Assembly (NCBI GenBank): GCA_002296525.1
Contig: DBIA01000022.1
Location: 1-42,766 of the forward strand
DNA: 42,766 nt
Reading direction: 5' to 3'
From: Candidatus Neomicrothrix sp. UBA814
Lineage (GTDB): Bacteria; Actinomycetota; Acidimicrobiia; Acidimicrobiales; Poriferisodalaceae
In this document: one piece after another, positions 24,718 through 32,432 of the stretch
Numbering within the stretch: position 1 is the first letter of the stretch
Layout: each line of letters begins with the position of its first letter
Program-made: the position numbers and the translations under genes
The notes under the pieces: model-generated
What the model was told of the DNA's origin: nothing
Database searches by the model: none
The model's input: the letters and a program-made list of their open reading frames with translations, nothing else

Positions 24718-25434
24718 TCAGCGCAAATAGCGTTCCGATACTTCTAGCGATTCGAGTGGTTTGAGAGTTGAGTCCAGCTCGTAGACAATTGGGGCCCCAG
24801 TCGGAATGTTGAGATTCAGAATGTCGTGATCTGATATTCCGTCGAGATGCTTAACCAATGCTCTGAGACTGTTGCCGTGAGCTGCTACAAGGACTGTTCC
24901 GGTAGTGGCTAAGTCCTCACTTAGTGCACCCTCCCAATAAGGGACCAGACGGTCTACGACATCAGCTAAACATTCGCTGTTTGGGAGCTGTTCTCTCGGG
25001 ACTGACTGATACCGAAGATCGTTGTTCGGGTCGTGAGGATGATCCGCGGGCATTGATGGTGGACGCGTCGAATAACTTCTTCGCCACTCATGAACTTTGT
25101 CTTCTCCATGAAGGTCCACAGTTTCTTGTTTATTCAAACCAGTCAGGCCACCGTAGTGACGCTCGTTCAGACGCCAGTTCCTCCGGACAGGAATCCATAA
25201 TCGGTCGCATTCCGCAAGCGCCAAATTAGCTGTGAGAATTGCTCTTGTTTGTAGGGATGTGTGAACAACATCAGGCAACAACCCAGCCGAAAGCAACATC
25301 TGCCCAGCGTTTTTTGCTTCTTCTGTCCCCTTTTCGGTGAGACTGACGTCGTACCAACCTGTGAACCGGTTTTCGAGATTCCACTGGCTTTCGCCGTGTC
25401 TCAGAAGAATTAGCTGAGTGGTCTCTTTACCCAT
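24718..25434 (-). CDS. gpmA: 2,3-bisphosphoglycerate-dependent phosphoglycerate mutase
   Basis: The enzyme interconverts 3- and 2-phosphoglycerate in glycolysis. The phospho-histidine is His13 in LLRHGESQWN, the second histidine is His186 in VAAHGNSLRAL, and Glu91 in NERHYGGLTGLNK is the likely acid. The protein has 238 residues, a normal length. I chose ATG 25432-25434 because AAGGTG lies eight bases upstream; a GTG three codons earlier falls inside that ribosome-binding site. The gene is divergent from dnaK. Confidence 0.96.
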   Translation of the reverse strand: MGKETTQLILLRHGESQWNLENRFTGWYDVSLTEKGTEEAKNAGQMLLSAGLLPDVVHTSLQTRAILTANLALAECDRLWIPVRRNWRLNERHYGGLTGLNKQETVDLHGEDKVHEWRRSYSTRPPSMPADHPHDPNNDLRYQSVPREQLPNSECLADVVDRLVPYWEGALSEDLATTGTVLVAAHGNSLRALVKHLDGISDHDILNLNIPTGAPIVYELDSTLKPLESLEVSERYLR

Positions 25435-25492
25435 AATTTGCACCTTAGTCGGACACTTTTAGGAGGTACCTCAAATTAATTTCGATTCTAAA

Positions 25493-25522
25493 GTTGTAAA
25501 TACCACACTCAACTTTTATGAT
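25493..25522 (+). promoter_or_regulatory. dnaK promoter overlapping a HAIR-like HspR operator
   Basis: A -35 element TTGTAA (25494-25499) and -10 element TATGAT (25517-25522) are separated by exactly 17 bases, about 90 bases before dnaK. The inverted repeat GTTGTAA-N7-ACTCAAC (25493-25513) overlaps the -35 and spacer and has the spacing of the HspR operator consensus CTTGAGT-N7-ACTCAAG. The right half matches 6 of 7 bases and the left half is degenerate. Since hspR is in the operon, autorepression at this site is plausible. Confidence 0.5.
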
Positions 25523-25614
25523 GGTTAGCCCTCGGATAATAAAACGCCTGAAATACAGCGAAATCTGACCATTCGAGGCGCAACCTGATCGAATTTAATA
25601 GCAGGAGATAATCA

Positions 25615-27441
25615 ATGGCTAAGGCAGTTGGTATAGACCTAGGAACAACAAACTCGGTTGTTTCAGCAATGGAAGGCGGTGAACCCACGGTTATCGCAAA
25701 CGCTGAAGGAGACCGAACGACTCCATCAATAGTTGGATTTTCCAAGAATGGGGAAGTGCTGACGGGTGAAGTCGCTAAACGACAGGCTGTAACTAACCCA
25801 GATCGCACCTTGGCTTCTGTAAAAAGACATGTTGGTACGAATTGGACAGTAGAGATCGATGATAAGTCCTACACCCCTCAGGAAATAGCTGCCCGAGTTC
25901 TTCAGAAACTAAAGAGAGATGCTGAGCAATATCTCGGTGATCAAGTCACGGAGGCAGTTATTACAGTCCCAGCTTATTTCGATGACGCGCAACGAACGGC
26001 AACAAAAGAAGCTGGACAAATTGCGGGCCTCGAAGTTCTGCGGATAATTAATGAACCAACTGCTGCAGCACTGGCATATGGCTTGGATCGAGAAGCAGAG
26101 GATCAAACCATATTGGTCTTTGACCTCGGCGGCGGCACTTTTGACGTCTCGGTCTTAGAAATTGGTGATGGTGTTTTCGAAGTTAAATCCACTGCTGGTG
26201 ATACTCAACTCGGCGGTGATGACTGGGATGAACGTGTAATTGATTGGCTGGCGGATTCTTTCAAAGGTGACCATGGTGTCGACCTCAAAGCCGACCCAAT
26301 GGCTCTTCAACGGCTCAAAGAAGCTGGTGAGCAAGCCAAGAAAGATTTGTCTTCAAAGCAGACAACACAGATCAATCTTCCATTTATCACTGCTACCGAT
26401 AGCGGACCCCTGCATCTTGATTACGAGTTAAGCAGAGCTAAGTTCCAAGAAATCACAGCGGATCTTGTAGACCGTTGTCGAGCACCGTTCCAACAAGCCA
26501 TAGACGATGCGAATTTGACATCAAGCGATATTGATCACGTGATAATGGTCGGCGGGTCCACTCGTATGCCGGCGGTTCAAGAACTGGTCGTGACAATTGC
26601 AGGTAAAGAACCCCACAAAGGTGTGAACCCTGACGAAGTAGTGGCGGTCGGCGCGGCGATCCAAGCGGGTGTTTTGAAGGGAGACGTCAAAGATGTTCTC
26701 CTTCTTGATGTCACTCCGTTGAGTCTCGGCATTGAGACCAAAGGTGGTGTCATGACGAGGCTAATCGAGCGAAACACGACGATTCCCACTAAACGCACCG
26801 AAGTCTTTACTACTGCCGATGACATGCAGCCATCGGTTGAAATACATGTTCTGCAGGGAGAACGCGAAATGGCTTCGGGTAATAAGACCTTAGGAAAATT
26901 CCAGCTCGTGGATCTTCCGCCTGCGCCCCGCGGCGTTCCACAGATTGAAGTGACCTTCGATATAGATGCCAATGGAATTGTCAATGTCTCGGCCAAAGAC
27001 CGAGCGACTGATAAAGAACAATCCATCACCATCAGTGGTCAATCGAACTTGAGTGACGATGACATTGATCAAATGGTCAAGGATGCAGAGTCTCACGCAG
27101 AAGAAGACCGTCAACGCCGCGAAGCAGCTGAAGTCCGTAACAATGCGGACGCTTTGGTTTACCAAATCGAGAAACTGTTGTCAGACCAAGCAGATCAAGT
27201 ACCCGATGAAGAAAAAGCAGAAGTTGAGGGCGCTTTAGCTGGTTTGAAAGAGGCGCTTGAAAATGAGAACGAGGACATAGAAGCAATTCGTGCAGCCTCT
27301 GAACACCTAACAACCGTCAGTCAGGCGTTTAGCCAAAAGCTCTACGAATCAGCGGCGCAACAAGCCGGTGATGCATCTCCTGATCAATCTGAAGATGCTG
27401 AGGACGTAGTTGACGCTGAAATCGTTGACGAAGACCAGTGA
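25615..27441 (+). CDS. dnaK: Chaperone DnaK (Hsp70)
   Basis: DnaK is the ATP-driven chaperone that works with DnaJ and GrpE. The N-terminal ATPase starts AKAVGIDLGTTNSVVSAMEGG and includes VITVPAYFDDAQR, RIINEPTAAALAYG and FDLGGGTFDVSVLE. The substrate domain contains LLLDVTPLSLGIETKGGVMT. A lid and an acidic tail (SEDAEDVVDAEIVDEDQ) end the 608-residue protein. The ATG follows AGGAG by seven bases. Its stop overlaps the grpE start. The single P-loop-free ATPase and motifs are all intact. Confidence 0.98.
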   Translation: MAKAVGIDLGTTNSVVSAMEGGEPTVIANAEGDRTTPSIVGFSKNGEVLTGEVAKRQAVTNPDRTLASVKRHVGTNWTVEIDDKSYTPQEIAARVLQKLKRDAEQYLGDQVTEAVITVPAYFDDAQRTATKEAGQIAGLEVLRIINEPTAAALAYGLDREAEDQTILVFDLGGGTFDVSVLEIGDGVFEVKSTAGDTQLGGDDWDERVIDWLADSFKGDHGVDLKADPMALQRLKEAGEQAKKDLSSKQTTQINLPFITATDSGPLHLDYELSRAKFQEITADLVDRCRAPFQQAIDDANLTSSDIDHVIMVGGSTRMPAVQELVVTIAGKEPHKGVNPDEVVAVGAAIQAGVLKGDVKDVLLLDVTPLSLGIETKGGVMTRLIERNTTIPTKRTEVFTTADDMQPSVEIHVLQGEREMASGNKTLGKFQLVDLPPAPRGVPQIEVTFDIDANGIVNVSAKDRATDKEQSITISGQSNLSDDDIDQMVKDAESHAEEDRQRREAAEVRNNADALVYQIEKLLSDQADQVPDEEKAEVEGALAGLKEALENENEDIEAIRAASEHLTTVSQAFSQKLYESAAQQAGDASPDQSEDAEDVVDAEIVDEDQ

Positions 27442-27995
27442 GCGAAAAAGAGATGGGTGAAACCGAACAGGAAGTACTTCAACTCGAAGTAGATGAGCAA
27501 AAGTCCGAGTCCCCGGATACCACAGAAGAACCTGAAGGGACTACGGCTGAGACACTTTCAGTCGAAGACTTAGTCGAATCCCTAGAGACGGTAATCGCTG
27601 AACGCGACGATTTTCGCGATTCGCTTCAACGTCTTCAAGCAGACTTTGAAAATTTCCGTCGCCGTAGTGCGAATGAAGTCGATCAACGAATCTCGCAGGG
27701 GATTTCTCGGCTAGCCGAAGCATTACTGCCGGTACTTGATGCATGTGACGCTGCTTCTGAACAAGGCCTTGAGGAAGTAGCTCCTATCCGAAACGCGCTT
27801 GAAGCTGTCCTCGCAAACAATGGATTAACCCGCATTGAAGCTCTGGGAGTTCAGTTTGATCCGCAGTTACATGACGCAATGTCGTTCGAGACGGGAGAAA
27901 GTGACGACCAGATAGTCGTTGAAGAACTTCGCGCTGGTTACCGCTGGGGCGAGTCAATCCTTCGTCCCTCGATGGTCAAGGTGAGCGGTGGTTAG
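27438..27995 (+). CDS. grpE: Nucleotide exchange factor GrpE
   Basis: GrpE releases ADP from DnaK. The protein has an acidic disordered N-terminus (about 1-45), a long coiled coil, then LQADFENFRRRSANEVDQR and the C-terminal beta domain with EALGVQFDPQLHDAMSFE and YRWGESILRPSMVKV. The length of 185 is usual. It starts at GTG 27438, overlapping the dnaK stop by four bases (GTGA). Confidence 0.96.
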   Translation: MSEKEMGETEQEVLQLEVDEQKSESPDTTEEPEGTTAETLSVEDLVESLETVIAERDDFRDSLQRLQADFENFRRRSANEVDQRISQGISRLAEALLPVLDACDAASEQGLEEVAPIRNALEAVLANNGLTRIEALGVQFDPQLHDAMSFETGESDDQIVVEELRAGYRWGESILRPSMVKVSGG

Positions 27996-28022
27996 CTCTT
28001 AGTTGTCGTAGGGAGGTGAATG

Positions 28023-28931
28023 ATGGCAGTGCAGCGAGAGTGGTTTGAAAAGGATTACTACGCCGTGCTTGGGGTGCCATCAAGTGCCTCGGCGAAAGAG
28101 ATAACTAAGGCGTATAGAAAACTCGCTCGGTCCCATCATCCAGACGCAAAAGGTGGCAACGAAGACCGATTCAAAGAGGTTTCAGCTGCGTACGACGTCT
28201 TGGGTGATGAGACAAAGCGTAATGAATATGATGAGGCTCGCCGCCTAGGACCGTCAGCGATGGGCGGATTTGCTTCCGGTCAAGATGGCTTCAACGTTCA
28301 TTTTGAAGACTTTGATGACCTTGGCGGAATGTTTGGGAATCTGTTCGGTCGAGGCCAACGCGGACCTGTACCTATGCGAGGCGTAGACCAGGAAACGCGC
28401 ATACATCTAGGGTTCCGAGATGCAATCGACGGCATCACCACAAATGTGGCGTTCGGTGAGTCAGGTAGCGGTGGTCGTTCTCACGCAAAGGTCAAAATTC
28501 CGCCTGGTGTCGATAATGGCCAACGAATTCGCCTCGCTGGGAAGGGTGGAGCTGGCCGCAACGGAGGCCCGAATGGGGATCTATATGTTGTGGTTGAAGT
28601 AGCCCCGGACTCAATGTTTGGCCGAAAAGGCCAACATTTAACTTTGCTGATTCCAGTTACGTTTCCTGAAGCAGCCCTTGGCTCTGAAGTTAAGATTCCT
28701 ACTTACGATCATTCGACAGTGACTCTAAAAATTCCAGGGGGGACGAAATCAGGAACAACTTTTCGAGTGAAGGGCAGGGGTGTCCAAACTCCCAAAGCTA
28801 AAGGTGATTTGCTGGTTACTGTTGAAATTGTGGTGCCGAAGGATTTAACGCCAAAGGAAAGAGCAGCAATTGAGGCGTTGCGAGAGGTGACTGATTGGTC
28901 GCCCCGGAACGACACAAACGAGGAGGGCTAA
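28023..28931 (+). CDS. dnaJ: DnaJ-type co-chaperone without zinc-finger domain
   Basis: The J domain (about 10-75) has the HPD motif at 39-41 that stimulates DnaK. A Gly/Phe-rich linker (GGMFGNLFGRGQRG) and two C-terminal beta domains with IPPGVDNGQRIRLAGKG and IPGGTKSGTTFRVKGRG follow. The four CxxCxGxG repeats of class I DnaJ are absent and the protein contains no cysteine, so it is a class II (CbpA/DnaJ2-like) protein in the dnaK operon. Two ATGs are adjacent; the second (28023) is six bases after GGAGG and preferred. hspR follows directly. Confidence 0.95.
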   Translation: MAVQREWFEKDYYAVLGVPSSASAKEITKAYRKLARSHHPDAKGGNEDRFKEVSAAYDVLGDETKRNEYDEARRLGPSAMGGFASGQDGFNVHFEDFDDLGGMFGNLFGRGQRGPVPMRGVDQETRIHLGFRDAIDGITTNVAFGESGSGGRSHAKVKIPPGVDNGQRIRLAGKGGAGRNGGPNGDLYVVVEVAPDSMFGRKGQHLTLLIPVTFPEAALGSEVKIPTYDHSTVTLKIPGGTKSGTTFRVKGRGVQTPKAKGDLLVTVEIVVPKDLTPKERAAIEALREVTDWSPRNDTNEEG

Positions 28932-28933
28932 GC

Positions 28934-29332
28934 ATGGATCCATTATCTTCAACATCAGATCCGGGTCGCGCTGTCTACGTGATTTCTGTTGCAGCTGAAC
29001 TCGCGGGTGTTCACGCCCAAACTCTTCGAATTTATGAACGTAAGGGTTTAGTGGAGCCCGCTCGGACCCCGGGGGGTAGTCGCAGGTATAGCGATATCGA
29101 CATCGCTCTTCTGCGTCGAATACAAGAACTTACCAACGAGGGGTTGAATTTGGCGGGAGTAAAACGTGTTTTGGATCTAGAACATCGCGTCGCGCAACTT
29201 GAAGCAGAAATGCGTGACCTCCAAGCAGCGGCGACTGCGACGCTGATGGAGACTCACCGTCAATATCGAAGAGATTTGGTACCTCTTCAACAATCAGTTA
29301 TTCCTTGGCTTGATCCAAGACGTCGACGTTGA
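28934..29332 (+). CDS. hspR: Heat-shock repressor HspR (MerR family)
   Basis: HspR represses the dnaK operon and usually requires DnaK as co-repressor. The 132-residue protein has a MerR-type winged helix at about 14-55 (YVISVAAELAGVHAQTLRIY then GLVEPARTPGGSRRYSDID), a coiled coil around 80-100, and a very basic end (PRRRR). ATG 28934 follows GAGGAGG by about eight bases; an upstream ATG within dnaJ is out of context. It ends the dnaK-grpE-dnaJ-hspR operon, the common actinobacterial arrangement. Confidence 0.95.
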   Translation: MDPLSSTSDPGRAVYVISVAAELAGVHAQTLRIYERKGLVEPARTPGGSRRYSDIDIALLRRIQELTNEGLNLAGVKRVLDLEHRVAQLEAEMRDLQAAATATLMETHRQYRRDLVPLQQSVIPWLDPRRRR

Positions 29333-29428
29333 CTCGTTTAGTTCGGTCAAGTTCTCGATGAGAGTGAGAAAAGCAAGAAGCCTGGTAATTCATCCTAGAA
29401 AAGTCGCCGTTCGCAATTAGGATCTCAC

Positions 29429-29447
29429 AACGTCAGCAGATGACGTT
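29429..29447 (+). promoter_or_regulatory. Perfect 7-7 inverted repeat before purA
   Basis: AACGTCA and TGACGTT flank GCAGA, forming a perfect inverted repeat that ends one base before the purA ribosome-binding site (GGAG). It stands at the head of an 11-gene operon. It may be a repressor operator, or an mRNA hairpin that limits ribosome access. The binding protein is not known. Confidence 0.45.
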
Positions 29448-29458
29448 TGGAGAAGTCC

Positions 29459-30739
29459 GTGCCGGGATCAATTGTCGTTGGTACCCAATGGGGTGACGAA
29501 GGTAAAGGGCGAGTCGTAGACATTGTGGCCAAAGAGTGCGCCCATGTTGTGCGCTACCAAGGTGGGCACAACGCAGGGCACACCCTTGTCGTGGACGGAG
29601 AAGTCTTTGCATTACAACTTATTCCAAGTGGGATTTTGTACGACCACGTAGTGCCCATTATTGGGAATGGTGTCGTTGTAGATCCATACGTGTTGTTGGC
29701 TGAGATTGACGCATTGACTGCTAAAGGGGTTAACTGCCAACGCCTAATGATTAGTCCCCAGGCACATCTTGTTCTTCCGTACCATCAAATTCTGGATGAA
29801 TTAGCCGAAAGTCAGTTAGGTGATAACAAGATCGGTACTACGAAGCGGGGAATTGGTCCGGCATATGCAGATAAAGCGTCGCGCGTAGGTATCAGAGTCG
29901 AAGATCTGCTGGACCCAACTCATTTGAGGGCCCGCTTGCATAGTGCTCTGGCTGAACGAAATATCATTCTTCGTAACATCTACGGGCACGATGGGGTTGA
30001 TCCAGATCAACTTGCCGATGAACTAATTCGAGAGGTGGCTCCGAGAGTTGCTCCCTATATTGGTGACACTGTGGGGCATCTGCACGAGGCCCTTCATGCG
30101 GGACAGCGGGTACTTTTCGAGGGCGCCCAAGCAACTTTCCTTGACTTGGACCATGGGACTTATCCTTTCGTAACTTCTTCAAACCCGGTTGCGGGCTATG
30201 CCCTAGTGGGGGCAGGGATTGGCCCCGGCGCGGTCGATCAGGTGATTGGAATTGCTAAGGCATATCTGACTCGAGTTGGCTCAGGACCTTTCGTAACGGA
30301 ACTCGATGATGCGGTTGGAGATCACCTAGTTGAGGTAGGAAGAGAGTACGGAACCAACACGGGACGTCGAAGGCGAGTTGGATGGTTTGATGCAGTAATG
30401 GCGCGTCAAGCAGTTCGCCTCAATGCTTGCACGGAAATCGCTCTTACCAAACTGGATGTTCTGGATGAACTAGAGACCATCAAAGTCTGTGTGGCCTACG
30501 AGGTAGAGGGTGAAAGATATGAGTACCTACCCCACCTCAGGCGAATGCATGACAAAGCCGTGCCTGTATATGCCGAGTTCCCGGGTTGGCAAACGAATCT
30601 TTCCGATGCCACCGAACGCAGTGACCTTCCCAGAGAAGCAGTTGAATACATATCTTTTCTTGAGCGGCAAATGGGCGTTCCTATCCGCTTTGTTTGCGTG
30701 GGTCCGGGACGAGAGCAATATTTGCGGTTTGCGGCATGA
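29459..30739 (+). CDS. purA: Adenylosuccinate synthetase
   Basis: PurA makes adenylosuccinate from IMP, aspartate and GTP, the first step to AMP. The 426-residue protein starts GSIVVGTQWGDEGKGRVVD (catalytic Asp13) and includes QGGHNAGHTL, IGTTKRGIGPAY, LFEGAQATFLDLDHGTYPFVTSS and TNTGRRRRVGWFD, all standard. I chose GTG 29459, six bases after GGAG; an upstream TTG would add four residues. The stop overlaps the purD ATG. It heads the purine operon. Confidence 0.97.
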   Translation: MPGSIVVGTQWGDEGKGRVVDIVAKECAHVVRYQGGHNAGHTLVVDGEVFALQLIPSGILYDHVVPIIGNGVVVDPYVLLAEIDALTAKGVNCQRLMISPQAHLVLPYHQILDELAESQLGDNKIGTTKRGIGPAYADKASRVGIRVEDLLDPTHLRARLHSALAERNIILRNIYGHDGVDPDQLADELIREVAPRVAPYIGDTVGHLHEALHAGQRVLFEGAQATFLDLDHGTYPFVTSSNPVAGYALVGAGIGPGAVDQVIGIAKAYLTRVGSGPFVTELDDAVGDHLVEVGREYGTNTGRRRRVGWFDAVMARQAVRLNACTEIALTKLDVLDELETIKVCVAYEVEGERYEYLPHLRRMHDKAVPVYAEFPGWQTNLSDATERSDLPREAVEYISFLERQMGVPIRFVCVGPGREQYLRFAA

Positions 30740-31989
30740 GGATTTGCGTGGTCGGCTCCGGAGGCCGCGAACACGCTTTAGCTCACACTCTTTCACTTCA
30801 TGCAGATGTAGTCGTGACCCCGGGCTCTCCAGGTATTAAAGGGAGTACCGGAGTGGCCGCGACCGAGATAGAGGCGGATCTCTATGTGATAGGACCTGAG
30901 GTCCCATTGGTTGATGGACTTGCTGATGATTTGAGATCCCGAGGCCGTCACGTCTTTGGTCCTGGTGCTGATGGAGCGATGTTAGAAGGCTCGAAAATTT
31001 GGATGAAGGAACTTGTGGACGCAGCTGGAGTTCCTACGGCCCGATACGGATCTTTCCGAGCAGATGAAATTGATCAAGCTTTGGAGTTTTTATCGACGCT
31101 CGTTCCTCCCTATGTCGTGAAGACAGATGGCTTAGCAGCCGGCAAGGGCGTGTTTGTAACAGATACATACGCTGAAGCTGTCGATGACATTCAAAACAAA
31201 CTCTCTGGTAATTCGTTCGGAGAAGCGGGCCGTCAGATTGTTATTGAGGAAGGTCTCCGTGGACCCGAGCTCTCACTCTTTGCTTTGTGTGATGGACAAA
31301 AGGCAGTGCTGATCCCGACAGCAGCTCAAGACCATAAACGCCTACTCAACGATGATTACGGACCTAACACTGGCGGGATGGGCTGCTATTCACCGCTCCC
31401 TGAATTGAGTTCCCAAGATTTAGAACGACTCATGGACGTCGCCGTGCATCCGACGGTTAACGAATTAAAGAATCGAGGGATTGATTATAGAGGTGTCCTT
31501 TTTGCGGGATTTATGCTCACCGAAGAAGGACCAAAGCTTCTGGAGTACAACATTCGATTTGGTGATCCCGAGGCCCAAGTAATTCTTCCTCGCTTAGAAG
31601 GCGACATCGCACAAATTTTCATGCAGGTGGCGTTGGGTGACTTGAAAACCGAACTGAAGATCTCCAACGACAGCATGGTTACGGTTGTCTTGGCAGTGGA
31701 GGGCTACCCCGTATCGCCGAGAACAGGTGATTTGATTCGAGGTATCGAGCAAGCGGAAGCGGTCAAAGGAGCGACTGTCTTCTGTGCGGGTGTCAAAGGA
31801 AATAGTCGATCGCAACTAGTTACAGATGGAGGCCGAGTGCTTAATGTCTGTGGTCGTGGATCCACGCTAGGTGAGGCAAGAAGAATCGCGTATGAGGCGG
31901 TGAATGCCATCTCGTGGCCAGGTATGCAGCACCGCACCGATATTGGTGCTTCGATTGAGTTAGAAACCGTTCAGGAGGAAATCACATGA
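30736..31989 (+). CDS. purD: Phosphoribosylamine-glycine ligase
   Basis: PurD joins glycine to phosphoribosylamine using ATP, the second step of purine synthesis. The N-terminal MRICVVGSGGREHALAHTL is characteristic. The ATP-grasp core contains PYVVKTDGLAAGKGVFV, and NDDYGPNTGGMGCYSPLPE and RFGDPEAQVILPRLEGD are family hallmarks. The 417-residue length is normal. ATG 30736 overlaps the purA stop (ATGA). The stop overlaps the purE ATG, so the three genes are translationally coupled. Confidence 0.97.
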   Translation: MRICVVGSGGREHALAHTLSLHADVVVTPGSPGIKGSTGVAATEIEADLYVIGPEVPLVDGLADDLRSRGRHVFGPGADGAMLEGSKIWMKELVDAAGVPTARYGSFRADEIDQALEFLSTLVPPYVVKTDGLAAGKGVFVTDTYAEAVDDIQNKLSGNSFGEAGRQIVIEEGLRGPELSLFALCDGQKAVLIPTAAQDHKRLLNDDYGPNTGGMGCYSPLPELSSQDLERLMDVAVHPTVNELKNRGIDYRGVLFAGFMLTEEGPKLLEYNIRFGDPEAQVILPRLEGDIAQIFMQVALGDLKTELKISNDSMVTVVLAVEGYPVSPRTGDLIRGIEQAEAVKGATVFCAGVKGNSRSQLVTDGGRVLNVCGRGSTLGEARRIAYEAVNAISWPGMQHRTDIGASIELETVQEEIT

Positions 31990-32432
31990 AGGTAGCGATT
32001 CTTATGGGTTCACCCCGAGACGATGAGAAGATGGCTGGAGCATCGGAGATGCTCGAGCGCTTCGAAGTTGAGCATGAAGTGCACGTGATGTCTGCTCACC
32101 GAAATCCAGAACAGGTGGGGGATTTCGCAAGCAATGCCCGCGATAACGGGTTCGCGGCAATTATTTGCGGTGCTGGCATGGCAGCTCATCTGGCTGGCGT
32201 AGTGTCGGCCCACACCACTTTGCCAGTTATCGGCGTCCCTCTGTCTGGGGGTATTAGCGATGGCCTTGATTCGCTGTTGTCAACTGTGCAGATGCCGCGT
32301 GGTATCCCCGTGGCGACGGTCGCAGTTAATGGTTCTGCCAATGCTGCAGTACTGGCTGTGGAGATGTTGTCAATAACTGACGCCGAGCTAGCTGAGCGGC
32401 TCAAAACATTCAGAGATGAAGGCGCAAGATGA
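31986..32432 (+). CDS. purE: Phosphoribosylaminoimidazole carboxylase catalytic subunit (N5-CAIR mutase or AIR carboxylase)
   Basis: PurE makes CAIR. The 148-residue protein has MSAHRNPEQ with His38, CGAGMAAHLAGVVSAHT and PVIGVPLSGG, and MPRGIPVATVAVNGSANAAV. The usual GSxSD at the start reads GSPRDD. No purK is in the operon or the window, so it may either use N5-CAIR from a purK encoded elsewhere or act directly on AIR and CO2. It overlaps purD and purB by four bases each. Confidence 0.95.
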   Translation: MKVAILMGSPRDDEKMAGASEMLERFEVEHEVHVMSAHRNPEQVGDFASNARDNGFAAIICGAGMAAHLAGVVSAHTTLPVIGVPLSGGISDGLDSLLSTVQMPRGIPVATVAVNGSANAAVLAVEMLSITDAELAERLKTFRDEGAR

